64,000 bases of DNA from Serinicoccus kebangsaanensis (GCF_008919445.1 NZ_VSLG01000003.1:1-64000), one strand, 5' to 3'. Positions 41,167 through 50,084 are shown, counted from the stretch's first letter. Made by a program: numbers and translations. The notes: a model not told the origin generated them from the letters alone.

Positions 41167-43059
41167 ATGCAGTACCACCACCACGGCTACGTCTCCGGCG
41201 ATCCCCGCGTGCAGGACGCCGCGGGCACCGGCGTCGACCGCCCCGCCGAGCTCCCCGGCCAGACGGACGTGCTCATCGTCGGCTCCGGCCCCGCGGGGAT
41301 GCTGCTGGCCGCCCAGATGTCCCAGTTCCCGCAAGTGAGCACCCGGATCATCGAGCGGCGCGAGGGACGGCTCGAGCTGGGGCAGGCGGACGGGATCCAG
41401 CCGCGCAGCGTCGAGACCTTCCAGGCCTTCGGCTTCGCCGAGCGGATCGTCGCCGAGGCCTACAACATCGCCTACATGAACTTCTGGGGCCCCGACCCCG
41501 ACAACCCGCAGCACATCGTCCGGACGGCGCGCACCGAGGACTACGGCTTCAAGATCAGTGAGTTCCCGCACCTCATCGTCAACCAGGCCCGGGTCCTGGA
41601 CTACTTCGCCGAGGCCGCCCGGCGCGGACCGGGTCGGATCGTGCCGGACTACGGCATCGAGTTCCTCGGCCTCACCGTCCACGACGACGGCGACCACCCG
41701 GTGGAGGTGCGGGTGCGCCACCTGGGTGGGGAGCGCGCGGGCGAGGAGCGCACGATCCGGGCCAGGTATGTCGCGGGGTGCGACGGGGCACGCAGCCGGG
41801 TGCGCGAGGCCATCGGGCGGCGCCACGTGGGGCAGCTCGCCGCGCACGCCTGGGGCGTGATGGACGTCCTGGTCAACACCGACTTCCCCGACTGGCGGAC
41901 CAAGTGCGCCATCAACGCGGAGGCCGGCAACATCCTGCACATCCCCCGCGAGGGCGGCTACCTGTCCCGGATGTACATCGACCTCGGCGAGTCGCCCGAG
42001 GACCCCGACCACGCCATCCGCAGGACGCCGATCGAGGAGATCATCCGCCGGGCCAACGAGATCCTGCACCCCTACTCGATCGACGTGAAGCAGGTCGCCT
42101 GGCACAGCGTCTACGAGGTCGGCCACCGGGTCACCGACAAGTTCGACGACGTGCCCGAGGGTGAGCACCACGCGCCCCGGGTCTTCCTCACCGGCGACGC
42201 CTGCCACACGCACAGCGCCAAGGCGGGACAGGGGATGAACGTCTCCATGCAGGACGGCTTCAACCTGGGGTGGAAGCTCGGCCACGTCCTCACCGGTCTC
42301 AGCCCCGCCTCGTTGCTGGCGACCTACTCCGCGGAGCGGCAGCCGGTCGCCCAGCAGCTCATCGACTTCGACCGCGAGTGGTCCTCGCTCATGGCGCGCA
42401 AGCCGCAGGACATCACCGACCCCTCCGAGCTGGCCACGTTCTACCTCGGCACGGCCGAGTTCCCCTCCGGCTTCATGACCGAGTATGCCGCCTCCGACCT
42501 GGTCGCGGACGCGGAGCACCAGGGGCTCGCCGCCGGCTTCCCGCTCGGCAAACGGTTCAAGTCGGTCGAGGTGGTCCGCGTCTGCGACGGCAACGCCGTG
42601 CACCTCGGGCACCACGCACGCGCCGACGGACGCTGGCGGATCTACGCCTTCTCGGACGCGCCCCCACCGGGCGAGACCTCCGTGATGGCGGACTGGGCGC
42701 GGTGGGTGACCTCCCCCGAGTCCCCCGTCACCCGGTTCACCCCCGCCGGGGCCGACGTCGACGCCGTCTTCGACGTCAAGGCGGTCTACCAGCAGGCCTA
42801 CGAGGACGTCGACCTCGCCCGGGTGCCGGACGTCTTCCTCCCGCGCACCGGACCGCTGGGGCTCACCGACTGGGAGAAGGTCTTCGCCGCCGCGCCGAAC
42901 ACGTGGACCGACGTCGACATCTTCGACGAGCGCGAGCTGTCCCGCGACGGCGTCGTCGTGGTGGTCCGCCCGGACCAGTACGTGTCGGCGATCTTTCCGC
43001 TCACCGCCACCGAGGAGCTCGCGGCCTGGTTCGGCGGCCTCATGCTCGACCCTGCGTAG
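41167..43059 (+). CDS. FAD-dependent aromatic hydroxylase (phenol 2-/3-hydroxybenzoate 4-monooxygenase type)
   Basis: A 630-residue class A flavoprotein monooxygenase. The FAD fingerprints are VLIVGSGPAGMLLA, the DG motif in VAGCDGARSRVREA and the GD motif in FLTGDACHTHSAKAGQGMN; the C-terminal 170 residues are the thioredoxin-like domain seen in phenol hydroxylase and 3-hydroxybenzoate 4-hydroxylase (MobA). It adds a ring hydroxyl using NAD(P)H and O2. Divergent from the hpa operon, it probably produces the catechol that HpaD cleaves, perhaps from 3- or 4-hydroxyphenylacetate, in place of the two-component HpaBC. Its end overlaps the helicase gene tail-to-tail by 20 bases. Confidence 0.85.
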   Translation: MQYHHHGYVSGDPRVQDAAGTGVDRPAELPGQTDVLIVGSGPAGMLLAAQMSQFPQVSTRIIERREGRLELGQADGIQPRSVETFQAFGFAERIVAEAYNIAYMNFWGPDPDNPQHIVRTARTEDYGFKISEFPHLIVNQARVLDYFAEAARRGPGRIVPDYGIEFLGLTVHDDGDHPVEVRVRHLGGERAGEERTIRARYVAGCDGARSRVREAIGRRHVGQLAAHAWGVMDVLVNTDFPDWRTKCAINAEAGNILHIPREGGYLSRMYIDLGESPEDPDHAIRRTPIEEIIRRANEILHPYSIDVKQVAWHSVYEVGHRVTDKFDDVPEGEHHAPRVFLTGDACHTHSAKAGQGMNVSMQDGFNLGWKLGHVLTGLSPASLLATYSAERQPVAQQLIDFDREWSSLMARKPQDITDPSELATFYLGTAEFPSGFMTEYAASDLVADAEHQGLAAGFPLGKRFKSVEVVRVCDGNAVHLGHHARADGRWRIYAFSDAPPPGETSVMADWARWVTSPESPVTRFTPAGADVDAVFDVKAVYQQAYEDVDLARVPDVFLPRTGPLGLTDWEKVFAAAPNTWTDVDIFDERELSRDGVVVVVRPDQYVSAIFPLTATEELAAWFGGLMLDPA

Positions 43060-45679
43060 AAACGTCCTCGGGGAACAGCCGCGACCGCTCGGCGGCGATC
43101 ACCTGCCGGGCGAGGTCGCCCTCGCTGAGGTCGAACGCCTCCGGCGCGCTGTGCGCCGTCTCGCTGACCCTGGCGTAGTCCTCGAAGGTGCTGGTCTTGG
43201 TGGACAGCAGCTCGACCAGGCGCTCGTCCACGCTGTCCTCGGTGAGCAACCGGTGCACCTGGACCGAGTGCAGCTGACCCATCCGCCGCGCCCGCGCGAT
43301 CGCCTGCCACTCGGTGGTCGGCTTCAGCTGCGGCTCGCAGATCACCACGACCGAGGCGGCCTGGATGTTCAGCCCTACGCCGACCGCCTGGATCTGCGCG
43401 ACCAGCGCGGCCCCGCCCGGCGCGGTCGAGAAGTCGTCGACCGTGGCCTGCCGCTCCACCGGCGGCACCGAGCCGGTCAACGGCCCGAAGACCCGCCCCG
43501 GGAGCGACGCGGCCACCTGGTCCAGGACGTCGCGGAAGTAGGAGAAGACGAGCACCCGCCGGCCGTTCGCCTCGGCCTCCGCCACGATCTCGACCAGGTG
43601 CGCCATCTTGGCCGACGCCATACCCGCCTCGAACGCGGCACGGCGCATCGCCATGAAGTTGCCGGACGCCACCGCGTCCCGGTAGGCCTGCTGGTCCGCC
43701 GCGGTGAGCTCGAGCCACTCCTCGACCTCGACCAGCTCAGGCAGCTCGAGCAGGACGTCCTCGGTGTTGCGGCGCAGGTAGACCGGGGCCACGCGGCGGC
43801 GGAACTCCAGCGGCGAGTCACCCATACCCTGCAGCAGCTCGGGCTGCAGGTAGTCGATGAGGGTGGTGAAGTCGCCCACCGTGTTCTCCAGCGGGGTGCC
43901 CGTGAGCAGCATGACGTGCTGGGTCCGGCGGACGAGCGCCTCGACCCGCCGGGACCGCTGGGCCGCGGGGTTCTTGACGTAGTGGGCCTCGTCGACGACC
44001 AGGCTGTCGATCTCGAAGCCGTCCAGCCCGTCCCACACCGAGCCCAGCGTGCCGTAGGTCGTCACCGCCACTCCCCCGTGCGCCCGCCAGCGCGACAGCT
44101 CACCGTCGCGCCGCTCGCCATGGAGCCGCCGGGGCTCCAGGTCGGTCTTGCCGTCGATCTCGCGCACCCAGTTGCTCAGGACGGCGGCCGGGCACACGAC
44201 GAGGAACCAGCGCGCCCCCTCGCTCGCCCGGTGCGCCAGCACGGCCAGCGCCTCGATCGTCTTGCCCAGGCCCATCTCGTCGCCGATCACCACCTTGCGC
44301 TGCACCAGCGCGAACCGCGCGGCGAAGCTCTGGTAGCCCCGCAGCGAGACGTGCAGCCGGGTGTCGTCGAGGTGCTGCTCCCGGACGGCCTGCACCACGT
44401 CGTCCGGAACGTCGCCGTAGGTGCCGGTCTCCTCGATCAGCCCGAGCTCGGAGAGCAGGGCAAAAGAGTGGGCCGGGCGCGCGGCGAAGTCCGGCCAAGG
44501 ATCTGCGGTGGCGGCCCGCTCGACCGCGTCGCCCAGCTGGGTGGCGTGCTCCAGGACCGCGTCCACGACCTCGCGCAGCTCGCCGGTGCCGGTGTCGCCG
44601 AGCACCGCGAGGTGGGTGGTGCCCGTCGTCAGGCTCGCGGCGAGCGGCGACAGCGCCTGCGCCTGCGCGACGACGTCGGTCGCCTTGGCGGCCTGCCGCA
44701 GCACCTCCCAGGTATGCAGTCGGCGCAGCAGGTCGGTGGCCTCGGGACTGCGATCGTCGGGGTCGAGACGCAGCGGGGTGTCCTCCAGCGCGAGCGAGCG
44801 CAACGTCTGCGCGGCACCGCGCATCCGGGCGGCGGTGACGGCGCCCACACCGGGGACGTCGGCCAGGTCCCCACCGCGGTCGAGCACCTGCTGGACGCTG
44901 CGCACCCCTGCCTCCTGGAGCGCGGAGATGCGCAGCCGCTCGCCGGTGGCCTCCCTGAGGCGGTCCACCGGCATCTGCTCCAGGAGCCGGCCCACCGCCG
45001 CCTCACGGACCTGCTCCCCGGCCCGGAACGCGGCCTCCCGGGCCAGCTCGGCGTCGGTGATGACCGACGCCAGCGGCGGCACCCGGTCAGAGAGGTGGCG
45101 CATCGCCCCGAGCGGCAGCACGGCGTGCTGCCGGCTCCGCGGTGCGAGCGCCTCCCGGAGCCCGACTCCCTCGTGCAGGGCGGAGGTGCGCGGGAGCGGC
45201 AGGCCGGGCTCGCGCGTCTGGGCGTCGAGGCGGCGGAGCCAGGACACCGAACCCGCCGACCCCCACCGCGCGTGACCCTCGAGCAGCCGACCGGCCGCCC
45301 GTCCGGCCTCCTGGCGCCGCCCGCCGAAGGTGAGGAACCGTCGCAGGCCGAGCAGCCCCGCGGCCGCGTCCGCCTGGCCGGGCACGTCCTCGGCCAGCGT
45401 CCGGAGCAGACCCTCGCCGGTCGGGTCGACGGGGTGCAGGGCAGACCAGGCCGCCAGCTGCCCCACCAGCTGGTCGTCGCCGGTCCCGAGCGGCAGCACC
45501 GCCCACGACCCGGTCGCCGGCAGACGAACGGTCACCAGCCGCCCGCGCAGGGTGTCGAGGGCCTGCTCGGCGGCGCGGCGGGTGGTGGCGCGGTGCGTGA
45601 GCACCCGGCCGGCGACGGGCGACCAGCGCCGTCCCGCCTCGATCACGGACCGCAACCGGTCCCGCTCGCGCCTGTCCAT
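43040..45679 (-). CDS. SNF2-family DEAD/DEAH helicase with helix-hairpin-helix region
   Basis: An 879-residue Swi2/Snf2-type ATPase. The C-terminal half has all motor motifs: GDEMGLGKTIEAL (Walker A), VVDEAHYVKN (DEAH), LLTGTPLENTV and motif VI-like AIARARRMGQ. The N-terminal 450 residues contain a helix-hairpin-helix-like DVPGVGAVTAARM, suggesting DNA binding. Many actinobacteria carry this gene as a chromosomal locus; roles in DNA repair or transcription remodelling are likely but unproven. It is a single gene, not coupled to neighbours. Confidence 0.85.
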   Translation of the reverse strand: MDRRERDRLRSVIEAGRRWSPVAGRVLTHRATTRRAAEQALDTLRGRLVTVRLPATGSWAVLPLGTGDDQLVGQLAAWSALHPVDPTGEGLLRTLAEDVPGQADAAAGLLGLRRFLTFGGRRQEAGRAAGRLLEGHARWGSAGSVSWLRRLDAQTREPGLPLPRTSALHEGVGLREALAPRSRQHAVLPLGAMRHLSDRVPPLASVITDAELAREAAFRAGEQVREAAVGRLLEQMPVDRLREATGERLRISALQEAGVRSVQQVLDRGGDLADVPGVGAVTAARMRGAAQTLRSLALEDTPLRLDPDDRSPEATDLLRRLHTWEVLRQAAKATDVVAQAQALSPLAASLTTGTTHLAVLGDTGTGELREVVDAVLEHATQLGDAVERAATADPWPDFAARPAHSFALLSELGLIEETGTYGDVPDDVVQAVREQHLDDTRLHVSLRGYQSFAARFALVQRKVVIGDEMGLGKTIEALAVLAHRASEGARWFLVVCPAAVLSNWVREIDGKTDLEPRRLHGERRDGELSRWRAHGGVAVTTYGTLGSVWDGLDGFEIDSLVVDEAHYVKNPAAQRSRRVEALVRRTQHVMLLTGTPLENTVGDFTTLIDYLQPELLQGMGDSPLEFRRRVAPVYLRRNTEDVLLELPELVEVEEWLELTAADQQAYRDAVASGNFMAMRRAAFEAGMASAKMAHLVEIVAEAEANGRRVLVFSYFRDVLDQVAASLPGRVFGPLTGSVPPVERQATVDDFSTAPGGAALVAQIQAVGVGLNIQAASVVVICEPQLKPTTEWQAIARARRMGQLHSVQVHRLLTEDSVDERLVELLSTKTSTFEDYARVSETAHSAPEAFDLSEGDLARQVIAAERSRLFPEDVSTQGRA

Positions 45680-45742
45680 CGTGAGGAGGGTAGAGCACCC
45701 AGGGACGCCACTATGGGCCTCGTCGTCATGCGCTATCCATAC

Positions 45743-45758
45743 TTAGGGTAGCCTCACC
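45743..45758 (+). promoter_or_regulatory. DtxR/IdeR-like iron box
   Basis: TTAGGGTAGCCTCACC matches 13 of 16 positions of the actinobacterial iron box TTAGGTTAGGCTAACC. It ends two bases before the ATG of the decayed DUF2470 gene, as in leaderless iron-repressed genes, and so supports the identity of that remnant. Confidence 0.6.
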
Positions 45759-45760
45759 AC

Positions 45761-46081
45761 ATGACCTCGACGGCTCCCACGAGGACGACCCTGGCCCGAG
45801 CGTGCCCGCACCGTCATCGGCACCTGCAGCCCGCTGCGCGTCGGCGTCCTGGGCGAGATGGCCCCGCTGGACCGGCACCTCGTCGAGACCGACGGCAGCA
45901 TCCTCGGCCGCGCCGCCGTGCTGGCCGGGCCGTGCGTCGAGCGTGCCGCACGGGGGGACCGATCACCGCTGCTCCAGGTGCTGGCGACCGACATCACCCC
46001 GGTGCCCCAGCCCGACCGGCAACGCCGCACCCTGGAGCTGAGCGGGCACGTGAGGATCGTGCCCGAGGGAGTCCCCGATAG
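45761..46081 (+). pseudogene. DUF2470-type haem/iron-utilisation gene, frameshifted and truncated
   Basis: The reading starts at ATG 45761 (MTSTAPTRTTLA) but an extra C in the CCC at 45795-45797 shifts the frame; from 45798 the other frame continues ERARTVIGTCSPLRVGVLGE and on through DRHLVETDGSIL, VLQVLATDITPVPQ-like and LELSGHVRIVPEG blocks. These are the conserved start of DUF2470/HugZ-related proteins. Similarity fades after about 46081, where the 3' part of the gene is missing and the remnant runs into an oppositely oriented ligase fragment. The upstream iron box fits the original function. A sequencing error could explain the frameshift but not the truncation. Confidence 0.65.
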
Positions 46082-46106
46082 GTACCGCGAGATCCTGCGG
46101 GCCGCG

Positions 46107-46256
46107 CCCGACGAGGACATCGCCGTGCCGGAGCGCATCCCCGTGCGGGTCGCGCTGCACCCGGTCCGCCCAGGCCGAGGCGAGGTCACGATGCCCCGGC
46201 GGGAGCGTGCTCGGCACAGCGTCGGGATAGTGCTGCAGCCACGGTCGTGTCGTCAT
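46107..46256 (-). pseudogene. 5' fragment of an AMP-binding acyl-CoA ligase gene
   Basis: From ATG 46256, which has a strong GGAGGTG ribosome site, about 50 residues (MTTRPWLQHYPDAVPSTLPP, then ASAWADRVQRDPHGDALRHG) match the N-terminus of long-chain-fatty-acid or acyl-CoA ligases. After about 46107 the similarity ends and the frame continues as nonsense through the DUF2470 remnant. The catalytic ATP-binding and adenylation motifs are all missing, so this is a deletion relic. It is divergent from the TetR gene, whose operator covers its promoter, the normal arrangement for such ligases. Confidence 0.6.
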
Positions 46257-46268
46257 CGTCACCTCCGT

Positions 46269-46290
46269 CGACCGAGCGATCGCTCGGTCG
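46269..46290. promoter_or_regulatory. Perfect 22-bp palindromic TetR operator
   Basis: The core ACCGAGCGATCGCTCGGT with CG on both sides is a perfect 22-base palindrome lying 13 bases upstream of the ligase-fragment start and about 93 bases upstream of the TetR gene. ACCG-N-CGGT dyads of this type are reported for TetR regulators of fatty-acid and phenylacetate catabolism. Confidence 0.75.
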
Positions 46291-46292
46291 GC

Positions 46293-46309
46293 GGTGCTAG
46301 CGTAGCACC
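46293..46309. promoter_or_regulatory. Second inverted repeat beside the TetR operator
   Basis: GGTGCTAGCGTAGCACC is a perfect 7-bp inverted repeat with a 3-base centre, two bases beyond the main palindrome. It may be a second operator or overlap the promoter -10 of the TetR gene. Confidence 0.45.
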
Positions 46310-46382
46310 TGCACCCCGCGCGCGGCTGGCACCACCCACCTCGCGCGGGGTGCCTGACCACCGACGAGGACGAGGGATCTGT

Positions 46383-46991
46383 GTGAGCGCCCAGGACTGG
46401 CGGACCCACGACACGGACGAGCTGCCCACCATCCTGGCCGCGGCCCTGGAGTGCTTCGTGGAGCAGGGCTACCACGGCACGTCGATCCGCGAGGTCGCGT
46501 CCCGCGCCGGCCTGTCGGTGCCAGGGGTCTACCACCACTACCCCTCGAAGCAGGCCATCCTGGTCGCGATCATGGAGCACGCCATGGCGGATCTGTGGTG
46601 GCGCAGCGAGGCAGCCGCCGCGGAGGCCGCCGACGACCCCTGGTCGCAGCTGCGCGCCCAGGTCGAGTGCCTGGTGCTGTTCCACTCCCGCAAGCAGGAT
46701 CTGGCCTTCATCGCCTGGAGCGAGATCCGCAGCCTCTCGCCCGAGCACCGCGTCGAGCACATCTCCCGGCGCGACCGCCAGCAGCGGGTCCTGGATCGGA
46801 TCGTCGAGCAGGGTGTCGCCGACGGGGTGCTGCAGAGTCGCCGGCCCCGTGAGGCGAGCCGGGCGGTGACCACGATGTGCACGGCCGTCGCGCAGTGGTA
46901 CCGCACCGGCGGACCCCTCTCGCCGGACGAGCTGGCCCTGGAGTACGTCGCGCTGGTCGCGGCGATGCTCGGTCGTCCAGATCCCGGCTGA
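46383..46991 (+). CDS. TetR/AcrR-family transcriptional regulator
   Basis: A 202-residue regulator. The N-terminal helix-turn-helix reads ILAAALECFVEQGYHGTSI, EVASRAGLSVPGVYHHYPSK; the C-terminal domain (WSEIRSLSPEHR, DRIVEQGVADGVL) resembles fatty-acid-responsive KstR2-type regulators. GTG 46383 is the start; the open frame extends far upstream only by running through the decayed region. It very probably binds the palindrome at 46269 and once controlled the divergent acyl-CoA ligase, now deleted, so it may regulate only itself or genes elsewhere. Confidence 0.85.
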   Translation: MSAQDWRTHDTDELPTILAAALECFVEQGYHGTSIREVASRAGLSVPGVYHHYPSKQAILVAIMEHAMADLWWRSEAAAAEAADDPWSQLRAQVECLVLFHSRKQDLAFIAWSEIRSLSPEHRVEHISRRDRQQRVLDRIVEQGVADGVLQSRRPREASRAVTTMCTAVAQWYRTGGPLSPDELALEYVALVAAMLGRPDPG

Positions 46992-47058
46992 CCCCCGAGG
47001 TCGCACCGCGCCTGGGCATGCCGGACGCCCCGGCGGTTTGTGGCCGGGGTGCGGGGCG

Positions 47059-48303
47059 TCACGGTCGCAGTCTCCACCGGACGCCGTGGGCGTCCACGTC
47101 GGCCGACGGCTCGTGCTGGTGCACCCAGGTGTGGTGCCTCGGGCAGAGCAGGGCGTAGTTGCCCAGGTCCGATCGCCCGCCGTGGGCCCAGTGCACGACG
47201 TGATGGGCGTCGCACCACGTCGCGGGCACGCTGCACCCCGGGAAGGTGCACCCGTCGTCGCGGTGCGCCAGCGCCACCCGCTGCCCCGGGGTCACCAACC
47301 GACGGGCGCGGCCCAGGTCCAGGATCTCGCCGCGGCTGCCTAGCACGGCCGGGATCAGATCCGCCTCGCAGGCCAGCCGCCGCACCTCCTCGGCCGACAG
47401 CGCACCCCCGTGCACCGTCCGCCCTGCATCCGCACCGCTGCCGACTCCGGCGAGCTCCTCCCGCAGCGCGTCCAGGGTCACGGTCACCATCACCTGCGCC
47501 TTCGGCGTCGTCGGCTGCCCCCGGGTCCCGGCAACACCGCGGCGCAGCACCGTCATGAAGGCGTCGTACCGCCGCTGGCCGGCGGTGCGCGAGTCCACCT
47601 CGCCGGTCGCCTCCTGCTCCTCCCGGCTCGCCGGCGCGGCCAGCGGAGACATCAGCACCGCCCTGATCGTCTCGCAGTCCGCGTCATCCCCGACGGTCAG
47701 CACGAAGCGGCGCACCGACCCATCCCCCAGCGAGGTCTCGTGCAGGTCCCGCAGCCCGTGCATGGCTCGCGCTCGCTCGTCCTGCTCCCGCCGGGAGGTG
47801 CACGCCGCCACCAGCCGGCGGCACACCCGGTCCAGGTCCTTCTCGGTGAACCTCTCCTGGGCCGCGGCCCCGGCCAGCAGCGTGACCGCCGAGGCATACT
47901 CCTCGCGCTCGACCCCGCCACGCACCCGCTCCAACGCCCGCACCACCCGCGCCGCCCGCGCCAGCGGCACCCTCCCGTCCTCCACCGCCTCCACCAGCGC
48001 ACGGTGCACCGGGTCCTGCCCCGCCCGCGCCACCACCGCGACCTCCGTCGCATCCCGCACCGACAACCCCGGGCACAGCAACCGCACCCAGTCCGGGACC
48101 GAGAAGCCCGCCTCCACGTGCAACCCCCGACCCACACCCTCACGCACCAGGGCCACCAGCGACGCCCTGGACGAGGCGATCACCTCACCCAGCCGCTCCA
48201 CCCGCGACACCAGCTCGGCCTGCTGCACCCACCCCAGATCCCCACCGGGCGCACCACCCGACGGATCGCTCGAGCCCCCGAAGGCCCCCGTCCTCCCCTT
48301 CAT
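47059..48303 (-). CDS. DUF222/13E12-repeat protein with HNH nuclease domain
   Basis: A 414-residue protein: a DUF222 region (about 30-300, rich in Arg/Ala/Val helices) and a C-terminal HNH motif with zinc-binding cysteines, CTFPGCSVPATWCDAHHVVH then LCPRHHTWVHQH. This family is present in many copies in actinobacterial genomes and resembles the REP13E12 element proteins of mycobacteria. It is often thought to be a selfish or homing-type element, but the function is not established. All HNH residues are intact. Confidence 0.88.
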   Translation of the reverse strand: MKGRTGAFGGSSDPSGGAPGGDLGWVQQAELVSRVERLGEVIASSRASLVALVREGVGRGLHVEAGFSVPDWVRLLCPGLSVRDATEVAVVARAGQDPVHRALVEAVEDGRVPLARAARVVRALERVRGGVEREEYASAVTLLAGAAAQERFTEKDLDRVCRRLVAACTSRREQDERARAMHGLRDLHETSLGDGSVRRFVLTVGDDADCETIRAVLMSPLAAPASREEQEATGEVDSRTAGQRRYDAFMTVLRRGVAGTRGQPTTPKAQVMVTVTLDALREELAGVGSGADAGRTVHGGALSAEEVRRLACEADLIPAVLGSRGEILDLGRARRLVTPGQRVALAHRDDGCTFPGCSVPATWCDAHHVVHWAHGGRSDLGNYALLCPRHHTWVHQHEPSADVDAHGVRWRLRP

Positions 48304-48361
48304 GCGAACAACTGTACGACCACCCTCCGACAGACCCCTTGACCTGCACAGACAGCGCAGA

Positions 48362-49045
48362 TCAGGCCCCGCCGGCGCCCAGCTGCCGCGCGAGGTCGCC
48401 GAGGCCCGTCGCCGTCACGTCGGGTGCCGCCATGTGATCGGGATACCGACCACCGGCCCGGTCGATCCATGCCGTCGCCACCCCGGCCGCCCGCGCCCCG
48501 TGCAGGTCCCACGGATGGACCGCGACGAGCATCGCCTCGGACGCCGGCACCCCGCAGACCTCCAGCGCGTAGGCATAGGCCTCCGGCGCAGGCTTCCAGC
48601 GCGGCGCCTGCTCCACCGAGAGCAGACGCTCGAAGCAGTCCAGCACCCCGGCCCGGTCGAGCAGCCCGCGCGCCACGTCGGCCGAGCCGTTGCTCAGCGT
48701 CACCAGCCTGACACCGGCGGCACCGAGCGCGCGCACGCCGTCGACGACGTCAGGGTGGACGTCGAGCTGACCGAAGCCGGACAGCACGTGCTCCACCGCG
48801 TCGTCGAGCTCGCCCCGGCCCACGTGCTCCGTGAGCTGCGACCCCAGCACGCCGCGGGCGACCTGGGCGAAAGCAGGGTTCTCGCCCGTCACCGTCAGCG
48901 CGAAGCCGTCCCGGAGCAGCGAGGCGAACCAGGTCGCCGCGAGAGACGTCGGCGCACCGACGTCGGCGAAGCGCCCGGCCATCGGCGCCATGTCGGACAG
49001 CGTCTCGTTGACGTCGAAGAGCAGGACGGAGGGCGAGGGGGTCAT
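48362..49045 (-). CDS. HAD-superfamily hydrolase, haloacid dehalogenase type II-like
   Basis: A 227-residue HAD protein. Motif I is FDVNETLSD with the nucleophilic Asp, motif II TLSNGS and motif III RWKPAPEAYAYALE. FDVNETL and SNG are typical of L-2-haloacid dehalogenases, though many relatives are phosphatases. The motif IV acidic residues are less clear (VAVHPWDLHGA has His-Pro-Trp-Asp), as in type II dehalogenases. ATG 49045 gives the shortest sensible start; the longer frame is arginine-rich filler. Confidence 0.82.
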   Translation of the reverse strand: MTPSPSVLLFDVNETLSDMAPMAGRFADVGAPTSLAATWFASLLRDGFALTVTGENPAFAQVARGVLGSQLTEHVGRGELDDAVEHVLSGFGQLDVHPDVVDGVRALGAAGVRLVTLSNGSADVARGLLDRAGVLDCFERLLSVEQAPRWKPAPEAYAYALEVCGVPASEAMLVAVHPWDLHGARAAGVATAWIDRAGGRYPDHMAAPDVTATGLGDLARQLGAGGA

Positions 49046-49086
49046 CGGTCCATCATCGGCCACGCGGCGGGCCGGGGAAAGGGCTG

Positions 49087-49689
49087 TCAGTCCCGCGGAC
49101 CGCGGAGCAGCCGGGCCTTGGCCGCGGCGAACTCGCCGTCGGTGAGTGCCCCGCGCCGGTGCAGGTCGGCGAGCGACTCCAGCTCCGCGACGAGCGGGTG
49201 CCGCCCGCCCGAAGGACCCACGGGGGCGTCCTCCGGCGGGGGCTCGGCACCTGGCCGCCCGAGCGTCGGGATCACTGGGAGCCGCGGTCCGCCACCCCGG
49301 GCCCACACCTCGTCGAGCCCCAGGAAGGTCTCCGGGCCGTAGTCGAGGGTGCCGAGGTTCACCGCGTCGGCGTCCGTGACGGCGGTGACCCGACCCATGC
49401 TGAAGGTCTTGACCCGCTCGACGTGCAGCTCGGTGACCTCGCTCCGCGGCACGTCGTCGACGACGGGGAGCCCGGCGCTGGGGTCCCCCAGGGTCAGCAG
49501 CCGACGGTCGGTGATGACGAGCAGGCTGATGCTGCGGCGGATGCGCCAGCTCACGAAGAGCCCCTCCACCTGCTCACCCGGCTGCAGCGTGACCGCGAGC
49601 GAGCGACGCAGCGCGCGCAACGTCCGTCTGCCGACCTTCTTGTCGCGGTATGCCGTGTCCTCGCCGGGCAGTGGCGCGGGCACGCTCAC
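49087..49689 (-). CDS. PH-like domain protein with C-terminal SHOCT motif
   Basis: A 200-residue protein. The N-terminal 115 residues (LAVTLQPGEQVEGLFVSW, LLVITDRRLLTL) look like a bacterial PH/YokE-like domain. After a Pro-rich linker, the C-terminus ELESLADLHRRGALTDGEFA, AAKARLL is a SHOCT oligomerisation motif. Such proteins are widespread and uncharacterised, probably scaffolds. No membrane segment is visible. Confidence 0.75.
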   Translation of the reverse strand: MSVPAPLPGEDTAYRDKKVGRRTLRALRRSLAVTLQPGEQVEGLFVSWRIRRSISLLVITDRRLLTLGDPSAGLPVVDDVPRSEVTELHVERVKTFSMGRVTAVTDADAVNLGTLDYGPETFLGLDEVWARGGGPRLPVIPTLGRPGAEPPPEDAPVGPSGGRHPLVAELESLADLHRRGALTDGEFAAAKARLLRGPRD

Positions 49690-49729
49690 GGCGTCCTCCC
49701 CCGGCCGCCGCGACCCGTCGCGCCGCGCA

Positions 49730-50071
49730 TCAGGAGCGGAGCACCTTCTCCATCGGTCGGCCCTTGGCGAGCTCGTCGACCAGCTTGTCGAGGTAGCGGA
49801 TCTGCCGCATCAACGGGTCCTCCACCTCCTGCACCTTCACCCCGCATACCGATCCGGTGATCTGGTCGACGTGGTCGTTGAGGTCGGCGGCGGCGAAGAA
49901 CTCCTCGAACGTCGTCCCGTCGTCCAGGTGCCGGGTGAGCGCGGCGTCGTCGAACCCGGTCAGCCACTCGATGACCTCGCGCACCTCACCCTCGGTGCGA
50001 CCCTTGCGCTCCGCCTTGGTGACGTAGTGCGGGTAGACCGACGCGACGCTGGTGGTGAAGATGCGGCTCAT
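49730..50071 (-). CDS. DUF2200-family protein
   Basis: A 113-residue cytosolic protein matching DUF2200 in length and motifs: MSRIFTTSVASVYPHYVTKA, EVIEWLTGFDDAAL, ITGSVCGVKVQEVEDPLMRQ (in two blocks) and a C-terminal IRYLDKLVDELAKGR. The family is common in bacteria but has no assigned role. It lies 40 bases after the start of the SHOCT gene, on the same strand. Confidence 0.85.
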   Translation of the reverse strand: MSRIFTTSVASVYPHYVTKAERKGRTEGEVREVIEWLTGFDDAALTRHLDDGTTFEEFFAAADLNDHVDQITGSVCGVKVQEVEDPLMRQIRYLDKLVDELAKGRPMEKVLRS

Positions 50072-50084
50072 GGCCCGATCGTAG

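Noticed and set aside
45858-46991. Single large protein fusing the DUF2470 remnant to the TetR regulator
   Set aside because: The frame is open only by chance: the middle part translates an operator palindrome and promoter, and the TetR domain has its own GTG start.
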